Assembly (NCBI GenBank): GCA_016720925.1
Contig: JADKJR010000013.1
Coordinates: 1 to 64,000, forward strand
From: Betaproteobacteria bacterium
GTDB lineage: Bacteria; Pseudomonadota; Gammaproteobacteria; Burkholderiales; Usitatibacteraceae
Length of the DNA stretch: 64,000 nt
Direction of reading: 5' to 3'
Part shown: piece by piece, positions 27,414 to 35,889 of the stretch
Numbering within the stretch: position 1 is the first letter of the stretch
Layout: each line of letters starts with the position of its first letter
Translations under genes and position numbers: made by a program
Notes under the pieces: generated by a model
Database searches by the model: none
What the model saw: only the letters and a program-made list of their open reading frames with translations
Told to the model about the DNA's origin: nothing

Positions 27414-28352
27414 TCATTTATTCCCCATGACGAATGAAAGGACCGCTTCCAGCCGGTCGGCCCAGTCGGCCTCGCTGTGCCCCGTGCCGTCGATCACGGC
27501 CGTCAACGCGTGGGCCGGCGTGTACCCGCGATCGCGCAACACTTCGGCCAGCATCCGCTGGGCCGGCGCGTAAAGCGAATCCAGCCAGTCGTCGCCGCGA
27601 TCACTGTATATGCGGTGCGTGGCCGGGTCCGGCAGGTGTTTGCCCAGATAGGTCATCGCGGCGAGCGGGAGCGCGGCGTTGCGCACGCGCTCGCGGCCCC
27701 ATGCGGTCGGCCGACCGACCCAGTGCGTGGATAACCCCGCCGCGCCGCCAAAGAATTGCGGGTACTCGCACAGCGCGTAGAGGGAAATCAAGCCACCCAT
27801 GCTGGAGCCGGCGATGAAGGTGTGCTCGCGCCCGGTGCGCGTCGGGTATTTCTTGTCGATGGCCGGCTTCAATTCCTCAACGATGAATCGAAGGTACGCA
27901 TCCGACTTGAGCCGGCCGTTGCTGGCCTCGACTTCGTACTCGCGCCGTACGGCGTCCGGGGCAAAGGCCAGGAACTTCTCCGGGTAGTACTCGGCATAGC
28001 GCTCGATGCCGTTGTTCCAGATGCCGACGATGATAGTGTCCTCGATCTGGCCGCGCTTGGTGAGGTTCGCCACCGCCACATCAGCACGCCAGGCTTTCTT
28101 CGTCCAGTTCAGGCTGCCATCGAAAATGTTCTGTCCGTCGTGCATGTACAGCACCTGGTAGCGCCGCGAGGGACTGAAATCGCTCGGCAGCCAGACATCG
28201 ATGTGCCGCGGCATGACGTGGCGCGAGGCGAAGTGCTCGATGCGCTCAATGCGGCCCGTGGTGACGTTGGGCAACGACGGGGGTTCTGCAGCGTGTGCCG
28301 AAATGCTTGCCGCGGTGGCAAGCATCCAGATCCCGTTGATCAGTGTTCTCAT
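27414..28352 (-). CDS. exported esterase of the Fes/esterase-D (alpha/beta hydrolase) type
   Basis: A 312-residue protein with GGAGGGGAGA directly before ATG 28352 and a signal peptide (INGIWMLATAASISAHA). The fold matches the putative esterase family (PF00756 type: DVWLPSDFSPSRRYQVLYMH and DGQNIFDG early, then nucleophile elbow GSSMGGLISLYAL). The catalytic Asp and His are probably in YSDRGDDW and DGTGHSEADW. The family includes ferric-enterobactin esterases and S-formylglutathione hydrolases; the DGQNIFD type is common in periplasmic esterases of unknown substrate. Confidence 0.85.
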   Translation of the reverse strand: MRTLINGIWMLATAASISAHAAEPPSLPNVTTGRIERIEHFASRHVMPRHIDVWLPSDFSPSRRYQVLYMHDGQNIFDGSLNWTKKAWRADVAVANLTKRGQIEDTIIVGIWNNGIERYAEYYPEKFLAFAPDAVRREYEVEASNGRLKSDAYLRFIVEELKPAIDKKYPTRTGREHTFIAGSSMGGLISLYALCEYPQFFGGAAGLSTHWVGRPTAWGRERVRNAALPLAAMTYLGKHLPDPATHRIYSDRGDDWLDSLYAPAQRMLAEVLRDRGYTPAHALTAVIDGTGHSEADWADRLEAVLSFVMGNK

Positions 28353-28881
28353 TCTCCCCTCCAAGGCCAGCCAAAATGCAATGCCCGCGCATTGAAATGC
28401 CCGCGCCCCTTTCCGGCCATGAATAGCCCACGCACCGCGCGTGCGTTTGAGTTTGTCGCGAAGTCATAATAAATGGATGGTGGATTCAACTTCAAAGAGC
28501 GACGGTTGAGCAAGCGAAGAATACTTCATGTGCCACTTCGCTGACCGTTTGGGATTTCTGTACGCGTAGAACGGAATGGCAAGTATGGGTCATGGTCATC
28601 TTGCCCTCGAAGGTCGGACACCCTGGTCCAGCGAATAAATGGGCACCCATCTTCCGGCCTGCCCCTCGCCGTTTGATTTCTCTCAATACATGGTCATCGG
28701 TTTAACCCAACAATGATGAATGTGGAGGACATGGTGCGGACATTAAGGTGATGCTCCATGTCCGCGAATGTTGCGCGGAGCGTGGCACGCGACTACGATG
28801 AAAGAGCGCGGAGGCGGGCGACGTGAACCGGGTGCATGAAATTTGGCGATTCGACATTTCTTGATTGGAGAGGAAGCATTC
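28353..28881. other. intergenic region with nested hairpins
   Basis: About 530 bases without a supportable gene. It contains two mutually exclusive hairpins at 28727-28764: GGACATGG with CCATGTCC, and CGGACAT with ATGTCCG. They lie about 120 bases upstream of the next gene on the plus strand. An AATAAATGGGCACCCATCTT stretch at 28637 resembles the short palindromes near other repeats. Long antisense frames here have no domain support. Confidence 0.45.
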
Positions 28882-29934
28882 ATGTGCAATTCTGTGAAGC
28901 GGATGTTTGGATTGATCGCCGGCATGGCGATGGCGTGTTCGACGGTGGCGTTGGAGGCGGCGTCCGATTTCAGCAAGGCGCCGGGAAATGGCGCTTACTC
29001 CTTCGGCAGCGTCACACCGAAGATGTTTCCGGATCTGCTCAAGACTTCGTTGACGGGTGATCCGGTCAACATCACGGGGCACCTCTTTCTTCCGGCTTCG
29101 GCAACGGAAAAAGACAAAGCGCCCGCGATCATTCTGGTGCACGGCTCTGGCGGCATCTACGATGCGATGCTGGAATACTGGCCGAAACAATTCAACGCCG
29201 CAGGGTACGCGGTGCTTGCCCTCGATTCCTTCGGTCCGCGCGGCGTGAAGAGTACCGCCGAGGATCAATCGCAGGTTCCGTTTGCGGCGGACGTGGCGGA
29301 TGCATTCAGCGCGCTCAAACTCATGGCCAGCCACCCGCGCATCGACGCGAGCCGTATTGCCGTCATGGGTTTTTCGCGCGGCGGTATCGCCACCTGGCGG
29401 ACGGCGGTCGAGCGCATCATCGCCGCGCAATCCGCCGCGCAAACACTTCCTCCGGGCCTGCGCTTCGCGGCGCATATTCCCGTCTATTCGGGCGGTTGCG
29501 TCGGCGTATTCCGCCTGATCGTCAAGCCGGGCGTCTTTTCAAAATCGCCCATGCTCTGGGTGCATGGCGACGCCGACGATTATGCGGCGATGGAACCTTG
29601 CCGCGACTACGCGGAAAAGATCAGCAAGGCGGGAACGCCAGTCGAATTCAACACCATCGCAGGCGCGCGCCACAAGTTCGATATGGATGATCAGCGCCGT
29701 ACCGACGTGCGCAATGCGCAGAAAACGCTCGACGCCTGCCCGATCGAAGTAGATATCGAGACCCTCTATTCCCACGACCGCACCACCGGCACACGCCTGA
29801 CCGGCGCGGCCTATGTGGAGACACTGAAGAAGCAATGCAGCGCGACCGGCGCTTCGGTTGAAGGCGACCGCAAGGCGCGTGACAAGGCCGCGCAGGCCAT
29901 CCTGGGTTTTCTGCGCAAGACTTTTGGACGCTGA
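28882..29934 (+). CDS. exported dienelactone-hydrolase-family alpha/beta hydrolase
   Basis: ATG at 28882 has AGAGGAAG upstream; a frame start 39 bases earlier is less likely. The 350-residue protein has a hydrophobic leader (MFGLIAGMAMACSTVALEA; the C after A-M-A is a weak lipobox). The hydrolase core shows the oxyanion strand APAIILVHGSGGIYDAMLEY, the nucleophile elbow GFSRGG, an acid in WVHGDADDY and the His in GARHKFDM. Three late cysteines (EPCRDY, DACPIE, KQCSAT) may form disulfides, consistent with export. The substrate is unknown. Confidence 0.85.
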   Translation: MCNSVKRMFGLIAGMAMACSTVALEAASDFSKAPGNGAYSFGSVTPKMFPDLLKTSLTGDPVNITGHLFLPASATEKDKAPAIILVHGSGGIYDAMLEYWPKQFNAAGYAVLALDSFGPRGVKSTAEDQSQVPFAADVADAFSALKLMASHPRIDASRIAVMGFSRGGIATWRTAVERIIAAQSAAQTLPPGLRFAAHIPVYSGGCVGVFRLIVKPGVFSKSPMLWVHGDADDYAAMEPCRDYAEKISKAGTPVEFNTIAGARHKFDMDDQRRTDVRNAQKTLDACPIEVDIETLYSHDRTTGTRLTGAAYVETLKKQCSATGASVEGDRKARDKAAQAILGFLRKTFGR

Positions 29935-30047
29935 TCTCCTGTACGCCTGTGAGCGAGGTCAGTCCCCTGAGCTGCGCGATAACCCGCGAAGTCATAGCAG
30001 GAGTAAACGGCAATGCAAATGGATGGCGTCAAAAAGTGAAAGCAGAA

Positions 30048-30149
30048 ATGCAAGTCCATTCAGTCGCAATCGAATACACGCATGACTTGCAGAAGCGGCG
30101 CTTGAAATTCTCGCACCTATTGCGAGAGCAGATGGAGTCGGGATCCTGA
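30048..30149 (+). CDS. possible 33-residue leader protein
   Basis: ATG at 30048 opens MQVHSVAIEYTHDLQKRRLK and ends EQMESGS at a TGA two bases before the TTG start of the following membrane protein. AAAGTGAAAGCAGAA upstream is only a weak ribosome site. The tight junction would allow translational coupling, but coding is uncertain. Confidence 0.25.
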   Translation: MQVHSVAIEYTHDLQKRRLKFSHLLREQMESGS

Positions 30150-30150
30150 T

Positions 30151-30561
30151 TTGAGGCACAAGCTCTTCTACACAATTGCCCTGTCCGGGTTTCTGGCGGC
30201 AATCTGGCTGAAATTCTTTGCGCACGGTTGGCTGCGCGGCAACGCATACGATGTCTTGCTGGTGGCGTTTCTATCCTCGGCAACATTCGGCATAAGAAAC
30301 CTCGCGTTGATCCAGTCCGTCGGCCACAATACGGCGGCTGAAACGCTAAGGCAGTCGCAGATCGCGCTGAACAGGAAGATCTCCGCTGCCTGGGCCATCA
30401 TCGCTTGTAGTGCCGAACTCATGCAGGGGATCATGAAGATGGCAACGGGAAAACACGCCCTCGGCACCTTCGATCCGGTCGATCTGGCGTGCTACGTCTT
30501 TGGGGCGATACTTTCACTCAACGTGAACAGATTGCTTTATGTCGTCCAGCAGAATAAGTAG
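30151..30561 (+). CDS. hypothetical four-helix membrane protein
   Basis: A 136-residue frame from TTG at 30151 (no strong ribosome site, so probably coupled or the start is further in). It has four hydrophobic segments: YTIALSGFLAAIWLKFF, AYDVLLVAFLSSATFG, ISAAWAIIACSAELMQGI and LACYVFGAILSLNVNRLLY. I do not recognise the family. It stands downstream of the dienelactone-hydrolase gene with a 216-base gap. Confidence 0.55.
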   Translation: MRHKLFYTIALSGFLAAIWLKFFAHGWLRGNAYDVLLVAFLSSATFGIRNLALIQSVGHNTAAETLRQSQIALNRKISAAWAIIACSAELMQGIMKMATGKHALGTFDPVDLACYVFGAILSLNVNRLLYVVQQNK

Positions 30562-30675
30562 AAGCCGGCAGCCTTCGTCTCATCGCAGATCGCCATTTGG
30601 CGGCCTCGCAGAGCTGCGCCCGGGGCGGCGCAAACGCCAGGGCGCCCCCTACGCCGAAATAGCGGTGCACAAGCC

Positions 30676-31668
30676 TCATAACTGGCCAAGGACCACAGGT
30701 TGCGCGCGCGTTTTCCAGAGCGAGACGATTACGCCACCCGCTATCAGGCCGAATGTCACGGTCAACGATATGCTCGGCGGAATCTTGCCGATGATTCCGA
30801 CCAGGAATATCTTTGCGCCAATAAACACGAGCACCAGGGCCAGCGCATATTTCAGATACGTGAAGCGGTGAATCATTGCCGCGAGTGCGAAGTAAAGCGC
30901 GCGCAAGCCGAGGATTGCGAAGATATTGCTGGTGTAGACAATGAAAGGATCGCTGGTGATCGCGAAAATCGCCGGTACCGAGTCGACCGCGAACACGAGG
31001 TCAATGACCTCCACCATACAAAGCGCGAGGAACAGCGGCGTCGCCCAACGCACTGGTTTTCCGCTCGCCGGGTCGGTGCGGTTAACGAAGAAAGAGTTAC
31101 CTTCAACTGCTGCCGTGACGCGCAGATGCTTGCGCAGGAACCTGAGCAGCGGGTTGTTCGCGATGTCGGGAAAGTGGTTAGCGATGATCCACATCTTGAT
31201 GCCGGTGAACATGAGAAAAGCACCGAATACGTAGAGTACCCAGCTGAAATTGCTGATCAAAGCGGCACCGAGCCCGATCATCAAAGCCCGCAGCACAATC
31301 ACTCCCATGATTCCCCAGAACAGAACACGGTGCTGGTACTGGCGAGGAATGGCGAAGTAGGAAAAAATCAGCGCGATGACGAAGACGTTGTCCATCGACA
31401 GCGATTTCTCGATCAGAAAGCCGGTGAAGTACTCCGTCCCGCTTTGGACGCCGAAGTACCACCAGACCCAGGCACCGAACAGCGAAGCAATGCTGATGTA
31501 GCCGGCTGAGAGTGCCAGACTTTCCTTGACGCCTATTTCGGAATCGCTTTTGTGCAGCACACCGAGATCAAAAGCAAGGAGTGCTACGACAATTCCGGCG
31601 AAGACGAGCCAGACCCAGGCGGCCTTGCCAAGCAGCGGGTTGCTGAGGAATTCAATGAGAGGTTCCAA
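30676..31668 (-). CDS. alx: TerC/Alx family membrane protein (metal or alkali stress)
   Basis: A 330-residue integral membrane protein with the TerC core: VKESLALSAGYISIASLFGA, YFTGFLIEKSLSMDNVFVIA (the acidic E-x-S-L-S-x-D-N motif), then CMVEVIDLVFAVDSVPAIFA and ITSDPFIVYTSNIFAILGLR. The two motif Asp/Glu sets are typical of Alx/TerC proteins that export or homeostatically handle Mn. It is longer than minimal TerC proteins and agrees with Alx of Enterobacteria. It is last of a probable operon behind terB and a 58-aa membrane protein. I see no yybP-ykoY riboswitch in the 32-base gap upstream. Confidence 0.88.
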   Translation of the reverse strand: MEPLIEFLSNPLLGKAAWVWLVFAGIVVALLAFDLGVLHKSDSEIGVKESLALSAGYISIASLFGAWVWWYFGVQSGTEYFTGFLIEKSLSMDNVFVIALIFSYFAIPRQYQHRVLFWGIMGVIVLRALMIGLGAALISNFSWVLYVFGAFLMFTGIKMWIIANHFPDIANNPLLRFLRKHLRVTAAVEGNSFFVNRTDPASGKPVRWATPLFLALCMVEVIDLVFAVDSVPAIFAITSDPFIVYTSNIFAILGLRALYFALAAMIHRFTYLKYALALVLVFIGAKIFLVGIIGKIPPSISLTVTFGLIAGGVIVSLWKTRAQPVVLGQL

Positions 31669-31700
31669 AATAGTGATGTCCAGAAAAGGTGTTGGTCAGG

Positions 31701-31877
31701 TTATGTCAGAGTTTGCGGGCCGTCAGAGTTGGCGAGCCATATGGCGGCGAGCATGACGCTTGCGCCGAAAGTGGCAAGCAATGCCGCGTCTCTGCGGTTG
31801 TCCCATGCGTACTCGCGCCATGCCGCGTAAAGTGCCACGGCAGCGACCACGCCAACCAATATCGCGGGGTCAACCAT
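31701..31877 (-). CDS. 58-residue membrane protein, translationally coupled to terB
   Basis: ATG at 31877 overlaps the end of terB (ATGGTTGA holds both the start and the terB TGA). The product, MVDPAILVGVVAAVALYAAW then REYAWDNRRDAALLATFGAS and VMLAAIWLANSDGPQTLT, has two hydrophobic segments (residues about 5-20 and 35-50) separated by a charged turn. It ends 32 bases before alx. The arrangement and good hydrophobic pattern support a real gene. Its function is unknown; a partner of TerB or Alx is a reasonable guess. Confidence 0.6.
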   Translation of the reverse strand: MVDPAILVGVVAAVALYAAWREYAWDNRRDAALLATFGASVMLAAIWLANSDGPQTLT

Positions 31878-32301
31878 GTTGCGGGCACGCCACCAAAGGC
31901 GGCGGCGGCGAGAAGGGCCGCACCAGTCGCCAGTGCTCGTGCATGGCAGTCAGAAGGATTGCCTCTCCATCTGCAGCGTGTGCGTCCGCTTCGGCGACGG
32001 CGACGCACAATCCCATCACTTGGCCGCGTATTTCGCGGTCGTCAATCTCTGCCAGCAATGCGGTGAGCGTGCCGGGGTCAAGGTACGCCGCTCCCCAGCC
32101 TCGCAGCGACGTGGAGCAAAGGTCTTCGCACAGGCCCTGCACAACGACCTGCAACTCGTCGGGCGAAATACCCAGCAGCGCGTGCGCGTGCATGCGGTCG
32201 AGTGCGTCCAACTCAGTCTTGCAAAGGTGGCCGTCGGCCAGCATGGAGACGGCAACAATACGCGCGGCCGCGAAGGGGCTGTTTTTTGGATAGGTACGCA
32301 A
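31870..32301 (-). CDS. TerB-like tellurite-resistance/stress protein
   Basis: About 143 residues starting at TTG 32301, which has AGGAG 7 bases upstream; the longer frame to 32388 has no ribosome site. The TerB-type helical core is visible: FAAARIVAVSMLADGHLCKT, ELDALDRMHAHALLGISPDE and a second acidic half RGQVMGLCVAVAEADAHAAD ending EAILLTAMHEHW. The acid-rich D-G-H and E-A-D-x-H turns are the likely metal sites. The C-terminal 16 residues (RPFSPPPPLVACPQHG) look unlike the family and may be a frameshifted end. It begins 104 bases after the BI-1 gene. Confidence 0.8.
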   Translation of the reverse strand: MRTYPKNSPFAAARIVAVSMLADGHLCKTELDALDRMHAHALLGISPDELQVVVQGLCEDLCSTSLRGWGAAYLDPGTLTALLAEIDDREIRGQVMGLCVAVAEADAHAADGEAILLTAMHEHWRLVRPFSPPPPLVACPQHG

Positions 32302-32405
32302 TTTATTGACTCCTGAATTTGGTTTTGCGTTGATTGGTCGGGCTTGTGCGAGATCGGCGTTTCGTGTTGCGATCGGGACCCGCCACATACCCGATCCGAA
32401 TGTAT

Positions 32406-33099
32406 TTATTCATCGATACCGCCCATCCCGAACAAGCTCATAAGGCTCGTGAAGAGGTTGAAAATCGAGACGTAGAGCCCGACCGTGGCCAACACGTAAT
32501 TGGTTTCGCCGCCATTCACAATGCGGCTGGTCTCAAACAGGATCAAACCTGCCGACAAAGGGCGACCATCGCCGACACTGCAAGGCCGAGTGCGGGCATT
32601 TGCAGAAATACAGCGGCGAGGCCCGCGAGCAGGGCAATAATGAGACCCGCAAACAGGAACCCGCCCATGAAGCTGAAATCTCTCCGGGTCTTGAGCACAT
32701 ATGCCGACAGCGCGAGGAAGGTGACACCCGTTGTGCCAAGCGCCATGGTGACGATCTTTGCGCCGCCAGGCAGGGCAAGCGAGGCAGACAGCATCGGGCC
32801 AAGCGTGTAACCCATGAAACCGGTCAGGGCAAATACGGCAGGCAACGCCCAGCCACTGTTTTTTTGATGAAAAACCAGAAATAGCAGGCCGAAATAGCCG
32901 GCAAGCGTCAGCAGGATGCCCGGACTGGGTAACTTCAGCGCGGCGCTGACGGCAGCGACGACAGCGCTGAACAGCAGGGTCATTGCAAGCAGTGCATAGG
33001 TATTGCGCAACACACGGCTGGCACCTCTGTCGATCGCTGGTGCGCAGCGAAGGCTGACGTAGCGACGTCGGGTTGGGGTGGCGGGGTGATGTTTTCCAT
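32406..33099 (-). pseudogene. Bax inhibitor-1/YccA family membrane protein, two frameshifts
   Basis: Reconstructed as a seven-helix BI-1 (YccA/YbhL) protein. ATG at 33099 opens [20 protein letters not shown]; a one-base indel near 33030 then moves to [40 protein letters not shown] and [19 protein letters not shown] second indel near 32555 sits in a run of T (CCCTTTG, one T short) and returns to [20 protein letters not shown] and the acidic C-terminal end GGIDE. All BI-1 landmarks are present, so the gene is probably functional and the indels may be sequencing errors. It follows hpf by 18 bases. Confidence 0.75.
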
Positions 33100-33116
33100 G
33101 GGGTGGTTGTCACTTT

Positions 33117-33458
33117 CTATTCTTCAATGATGGTTGGGTGTCGGCGTGATCGATACAGGTCGCGGCGGCGCTGACAGTTGCGCAGCAGCAGGCGGGTTGC
33201 GCGAGCCAGCGAAGCTTGCAGCGCGGAGTGGCAGTCACTAGCCTTTAAAACGATAGTTACGGTGCCGACGCTATCGGTTTTCAGTTCGAGATGGCAACAC
33301 TTGTCGACGCCGCCGCGGGGGCCGTTGACGTCAGACAGCCGTACTTTGGCGCGTGGAACCAGCCACGACAGGCGGCGCATTACAAACTGCACGCGGCTCA
33401 CCGCAAATTCGCGGATCTTTGCTCCGTCGTGATGACGGGATTCAAACACTACTTCCAT
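33117..33458 (-). CDS. HPF/RaiA-type ribosome hibernation factor
   Basis: About 113 residues starting at ATG 33458, which has GGAGG 7 bases upstream (AGGCTTGCAATG); the longer frame to 33500 lacks this. It shows a short S30AE/HPF fold: MEVVFESRHHDGAKIREFAV, then RLSDVNGPRGGVDKCCHLEL and VTIVLKASDCHSALQASLAR. The family binds the 30S subunit to dimerise or inactivate ribosomes in stress. It is first in the stress operon and divergent from nhaR. Confidence 0.85.
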   Translation of the reverse strand: MEVVFESRHHDGAKIREFAVSRVQFVMRRLSWLVPRAKVRLSDVNGPRGGVDKCCHLELKTDSVGTVTIVLKASDCHSALQASLARATRLLLRNCQRRRDLYRSRRHPTIIEE

Positions 33459-33507
33459 TGCAAGCCTCCATCGGTTGAAAGTGGACAAAAGATAGGGCAC
33501 AACCGAC

Positions 33508-33563
33508 TTCGGAAAAAGCAGATAATAGCGAATTGATAGTTCGGAAAAACAGGATAATGAGCG
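33508..33563. promoter_or_regulatory. direct repeat in the hpf-nhaR divergent control region
   Basis: TTCGGAAAAAGCAGATAATA at 33508-33527 is repeated at 33540-33559 as TTCGGAAAAACAGGATAATG, with 32 bases between starts. The second copy runs into the nhaR ATG at 33557. The spacing is near three helical turns and would suit a LysR-type regulator bound to its own promoter. It may also be a simple duplication. Confidence 0.55.
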
Positions 33564-34441
33564 TCAGCTTCAGTTACCGGCACTTGTACTATTTCTGGGT
33601 TGTCGCCAAGGAGGGCGGCATCACTCGTGCCGCGACCCGGCTCGGCATGGCAGTTCAAACGGTAAGCGCCCAGGTACGCGAGCTGGAACGCTCGCTTGGT
33701 CATACCTTGCTCAAGCCTGCTGGCCGCGGACTCGTGTTGACTGAAGCAGGTACGGCAGCGATGCGGCAGGTCGATCAGATTTTCCAGCTGGGTGAGCAAC
33801 TGCCGGATGCAATCAAGGAGGCCACCAGTTCGCCCGGGCTGCGCTTTGCGGTGGGAATCTCCGACGGACTGCCCAAACTGGTGGTGCGGCGCTTGCTGCA
33901 GCCGATCCTTCAAGAGCCAAACCTGCGTTTGCTATGTCATGTCGACGAGTTCGAGGATCTGCTCGGCGATCTGGCGCTCCACCGGCTTGATGCCGTACTG
34001 GCTGACAGGGCTGCGCCGCCCAACCCGAACGTAAAGGTATACAGCCATCCGCTGGGTTCATCGGAAATCGCCTGGTACGCGTCCGCCAATTTGCATGCGA
34101 CCGCGAGGAAAGCGTTTCCGCAATCACTTGAAAGCGTCCCGGTGCTCCTGCCAACGACACACGTCGCGGTTCGCGCGCGTCTCGACCAATGGTTCGAGAG
34201 ACGGGCAATCAGGCCGCACGTGGTGGGCGAGTTTGAAGACAGCGCGCTTCTTAAAACTTTTGGCTCAAGCGGCATGGGCGTGTTTCCGGCGGTCGACATG
34301 GTTCACGACGAGTTGTTGGCGCAGTACAACGTCAAGCGCGTCGGATCATGCGAGGGTGTGGAGGAGCACTTCCATCTGATCGTCGCGGAGAAGAAAGTGT
34401 TGCATCCGGTCATCATTCGTTTGCTGGAACTGGCGCGCTGA
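33557..34441 (+). CDS. nhaR: NhaR-like LysR-family transcriptional regulator
   Basis: About 294 residues. A LysR winged helix (SYRHLYYFWVVAKEGGITRA, ATRLGMAVQTVSAQVRELER, SLGHTLLKPAGRGLVLTEAG) is followed by an NhaR-type sensor domain (LRFAVGISDGLPKLVVRRLL and VEEHFHLIVAEKKVLHPVII at the end). In Escherichia coli NhaR responds to sodium and alkaline pH. I set the start at ATG 33557, next to AGGATA, rather than the upstream frame. It is divergent from the hpf-BI1-terB-alx cluster, which makes it the likely regulator. A sodium/proton antiporter is absent from the window. Confidence 0.85.
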   Translation: MSVSFSYRHLYYFWVVAKEGGITRAATRLGMAVQTVSAQVRELERSLGHTLLKPAGRGLVLTEAGTAAMRQVDQIFQLGEQLPDAIKEATSSPGLRFAVGISDGLPKLVVRRLLQPILQEPNLRLLCHVDEFEDLLGDLALHRLDAVLADRAAPPNPNVKVYSHPLGSSEIAWYASANLHATARKAFPQSLESVPVLLPTTHVAVRARLDQWFERRAIRPHVVGEFEDSALLKTFGSSGMGVFPAVDMVHDELLAQYNVKRVGSCEGVEEHFHLIVAEKKVLHPVIIRLLELAR

Positions 34442-34494
34442 CTGTACGGACTGCTTGGGCTCATGCGTAGGGCTGAGCGCAAGAAGTTCCACAT

Positions 34495-34558
34495 CACCAT
34501 TCGGCGGGCATCTCCATGGCATTTCGGTCTGGAAGCCGCCCCAATGCTGGCGTTTCTT
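34495..34558. repeat. dispersed palindromic repeat, copy 6
   Basis: CATTCGGCGGGCATCTCC, centre GGCATTTCGGTCTGG, right arm AAGCCGCCCCAATGCTGGCG. It lies between nhaR and rlmF. Confidence 0.6.
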
Positions 34559-34589
34559 GTACTGGACTTCTATTTACCTCTGTACGTGG

Positions 34590-34660
34590 TGAGCCTGTCG
34601 AACCACACTTACTCCAAGCGCTTTTTTTAACATGCCCCACTAGATCCTTCGACAGGCTCA
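34590..34660. repeat. GAGCCTGTCGAA inverted repeat
   Basis: TGAGCCTGTCGAA at 34590-34602 is repeated exactly in inverse as TTCGACAGGCTCA at 34648-34660, 45 bases apart. The sequence CTTCGACAGGCTCAGGGCGA is a widespread dispersed motif in Betaproteobacteria. It fills the nhaR-rlmF gap. Confidence 0.75.
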
Positions 34661-34763
34661 GGGCGAACAGGGATCGGCCAATAGAAGTTCCCTCCCGAAG
34701 CATCCTGCTCGCAACCGCACTTCAAGTTCGCTTTATCTTTCCACTCAATGGCACCAGAACATC

Positions 34764-35732
34764 ATGCACGCAAAGACCGCACGAATCGCCCGTACCGTAA
34801 CGAAGAAAACGCGTGCGCCGGTCCTCGAAAAACTGAGCCTTCACCCGCGCAATCGCCATCGCGGCCGTTACGATTTCGGAATGCTCTCAGACGTGTTGCC
34901 GGCGCTTAAGGATTTTCTCGTTGCCAATCCGTTTGATGCCAACGAGTTGACGATCGACTTCGCCAATCCCGCCGCGGTGATGGCACTGAATGCTGCGCTA
35001 TTGAAAGCTTTTTATCAGGTCGAGTCGTGGCGTATTCCGCCGGGCTATTTGTGCCCGCCCATTCCGGGCCGCGCGGATTATGTGCATCATGCGGCCGATC
35101 TGCTGGCGCGAGACCGCAAAGGAAATATCCCGCGCGGGCCGGATATTCGGGTACTCGATATCGGAGTCGGCGCGAATTGCATTTATCCGTTGATCGGCCA
35201 TCACGAGTACGGTTGGCGGTTTGTGGGAAGCGATACCGACGCCGTCGCGCTCAGCGCCGCGCAACAAATCGTGGATGCAAACAAAAATCTGGCGGCGGCG
35301 ATCGAATTGCGGTTACAGGCGTCGCCGCAGAAAATTTTCGAGGGCATCCTCAAGCTAGTTGATCGCTTCGATTTTGTTCTCTGCAATCCACCTTTTCACG
35401 CCTCCGCGCGGGCAGCCGAAGCTGGCGCTATTCGCAAATGGAAAAACTTGGGCAAGGCAGGAAATCCCCAATCAAATCCCAAACTGAATTTCGGCGGTCA
35501 GGCGGCAGAGCTTTGGTGCGAGGGTGGCGAAGTCGGGTTTGTGTGCCGCATGGCGGCGGAAAGCGCGCAACACCAAACGCAGGTGTCGTGGTTCAGCGCG
35601 CTGGTGTCGCGGGAGGAAAGCCTGCCTGAGATTTATTCCGCGTTGAAAGCAGTCGACGCGCGCCGGGTTGAAACCATCGCCATGGCGCAGGGCCAAAAGA
35701 AAAGCCGCATCGTTGCGTGGCATTTTCGGTAG
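34764..35732 (+). CDS. rlmF: 23S rRNA (adenine(1618)-N6)-methyltransferase RlmF
   Basis: A 322-residue SAM-dependent methyltransferase that modifies A1618 of 23S rRNA. It shows the RlmF opening LSLHPRNRHRGRYDF, the substrate loop PPIPGRADYVHHAADLLA, the SAM motif LDIGVGANCIYPLIG and the catalytic NPPFHAS, with the family-specific NFGGQAAELWCEGGE nearby. The N-terminal 20 residues are basic. The gene is alone, with repeat elements upstream. Confidence 0.93.
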   Translation: MHAKTARIARTVTKKTRAPVLEKLSLHPRNRHRGRYDFGMLSDVLPALKDFLVANPFDANELTIDFANPAAVMALNAALLKAFYQVESWRIPPGYLCPPIPGRADYVHHAADLLARDRKGNIPRGPDIRVLDIGVGANCIYPLIGHHEYGWRFVGSDTDAVALSAAQQIVDANKNLAAAIELRLQASPQKIFEGILKLVDRFDFVLCNPPFHASARAAEAGAIRKWKNLGKAGNPQSNPKLNFGGQAAELWCEGGEVGFVCRMAAESAQHQTQVSWFSALVSREESLPEIYSALKAVDARRVETIAMAQGQKKSRIVAWHFR

Positions 35733-35889
35733 ATCCCAACATCGGCGCAAACAGAAAACTCTCGCTTTGCGCATGCCTCGCTTTGACGTGAAGCCGCTGC
35801 CCCGCATGTTCGAACGGCAAGAAATTCTTGCGGGGGAACGTCTGTTCATTGCATCGTGTCTTCGATCGTAAGAAACGAACGGGAATGCA

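Noticed and set aside
28702..29475. 257-codon minus-strand frame
   Set aside because: It is antisense to the dienelactone-hydrolase gene, whose catalytic motifs are clear.
30676..31668. yybP-ykoY riboswitch upstream of alx
   Set aside because: Only 32 bases separate alx from the upstream small gene, too short for this riboswitch, and no matching stem is visible.
34590..34660. Insertion sequence ends
   Set aside because: Only 13-base inverted copies with a 45-base loop and no transposase; the motif is a widespread dispersed repeat.
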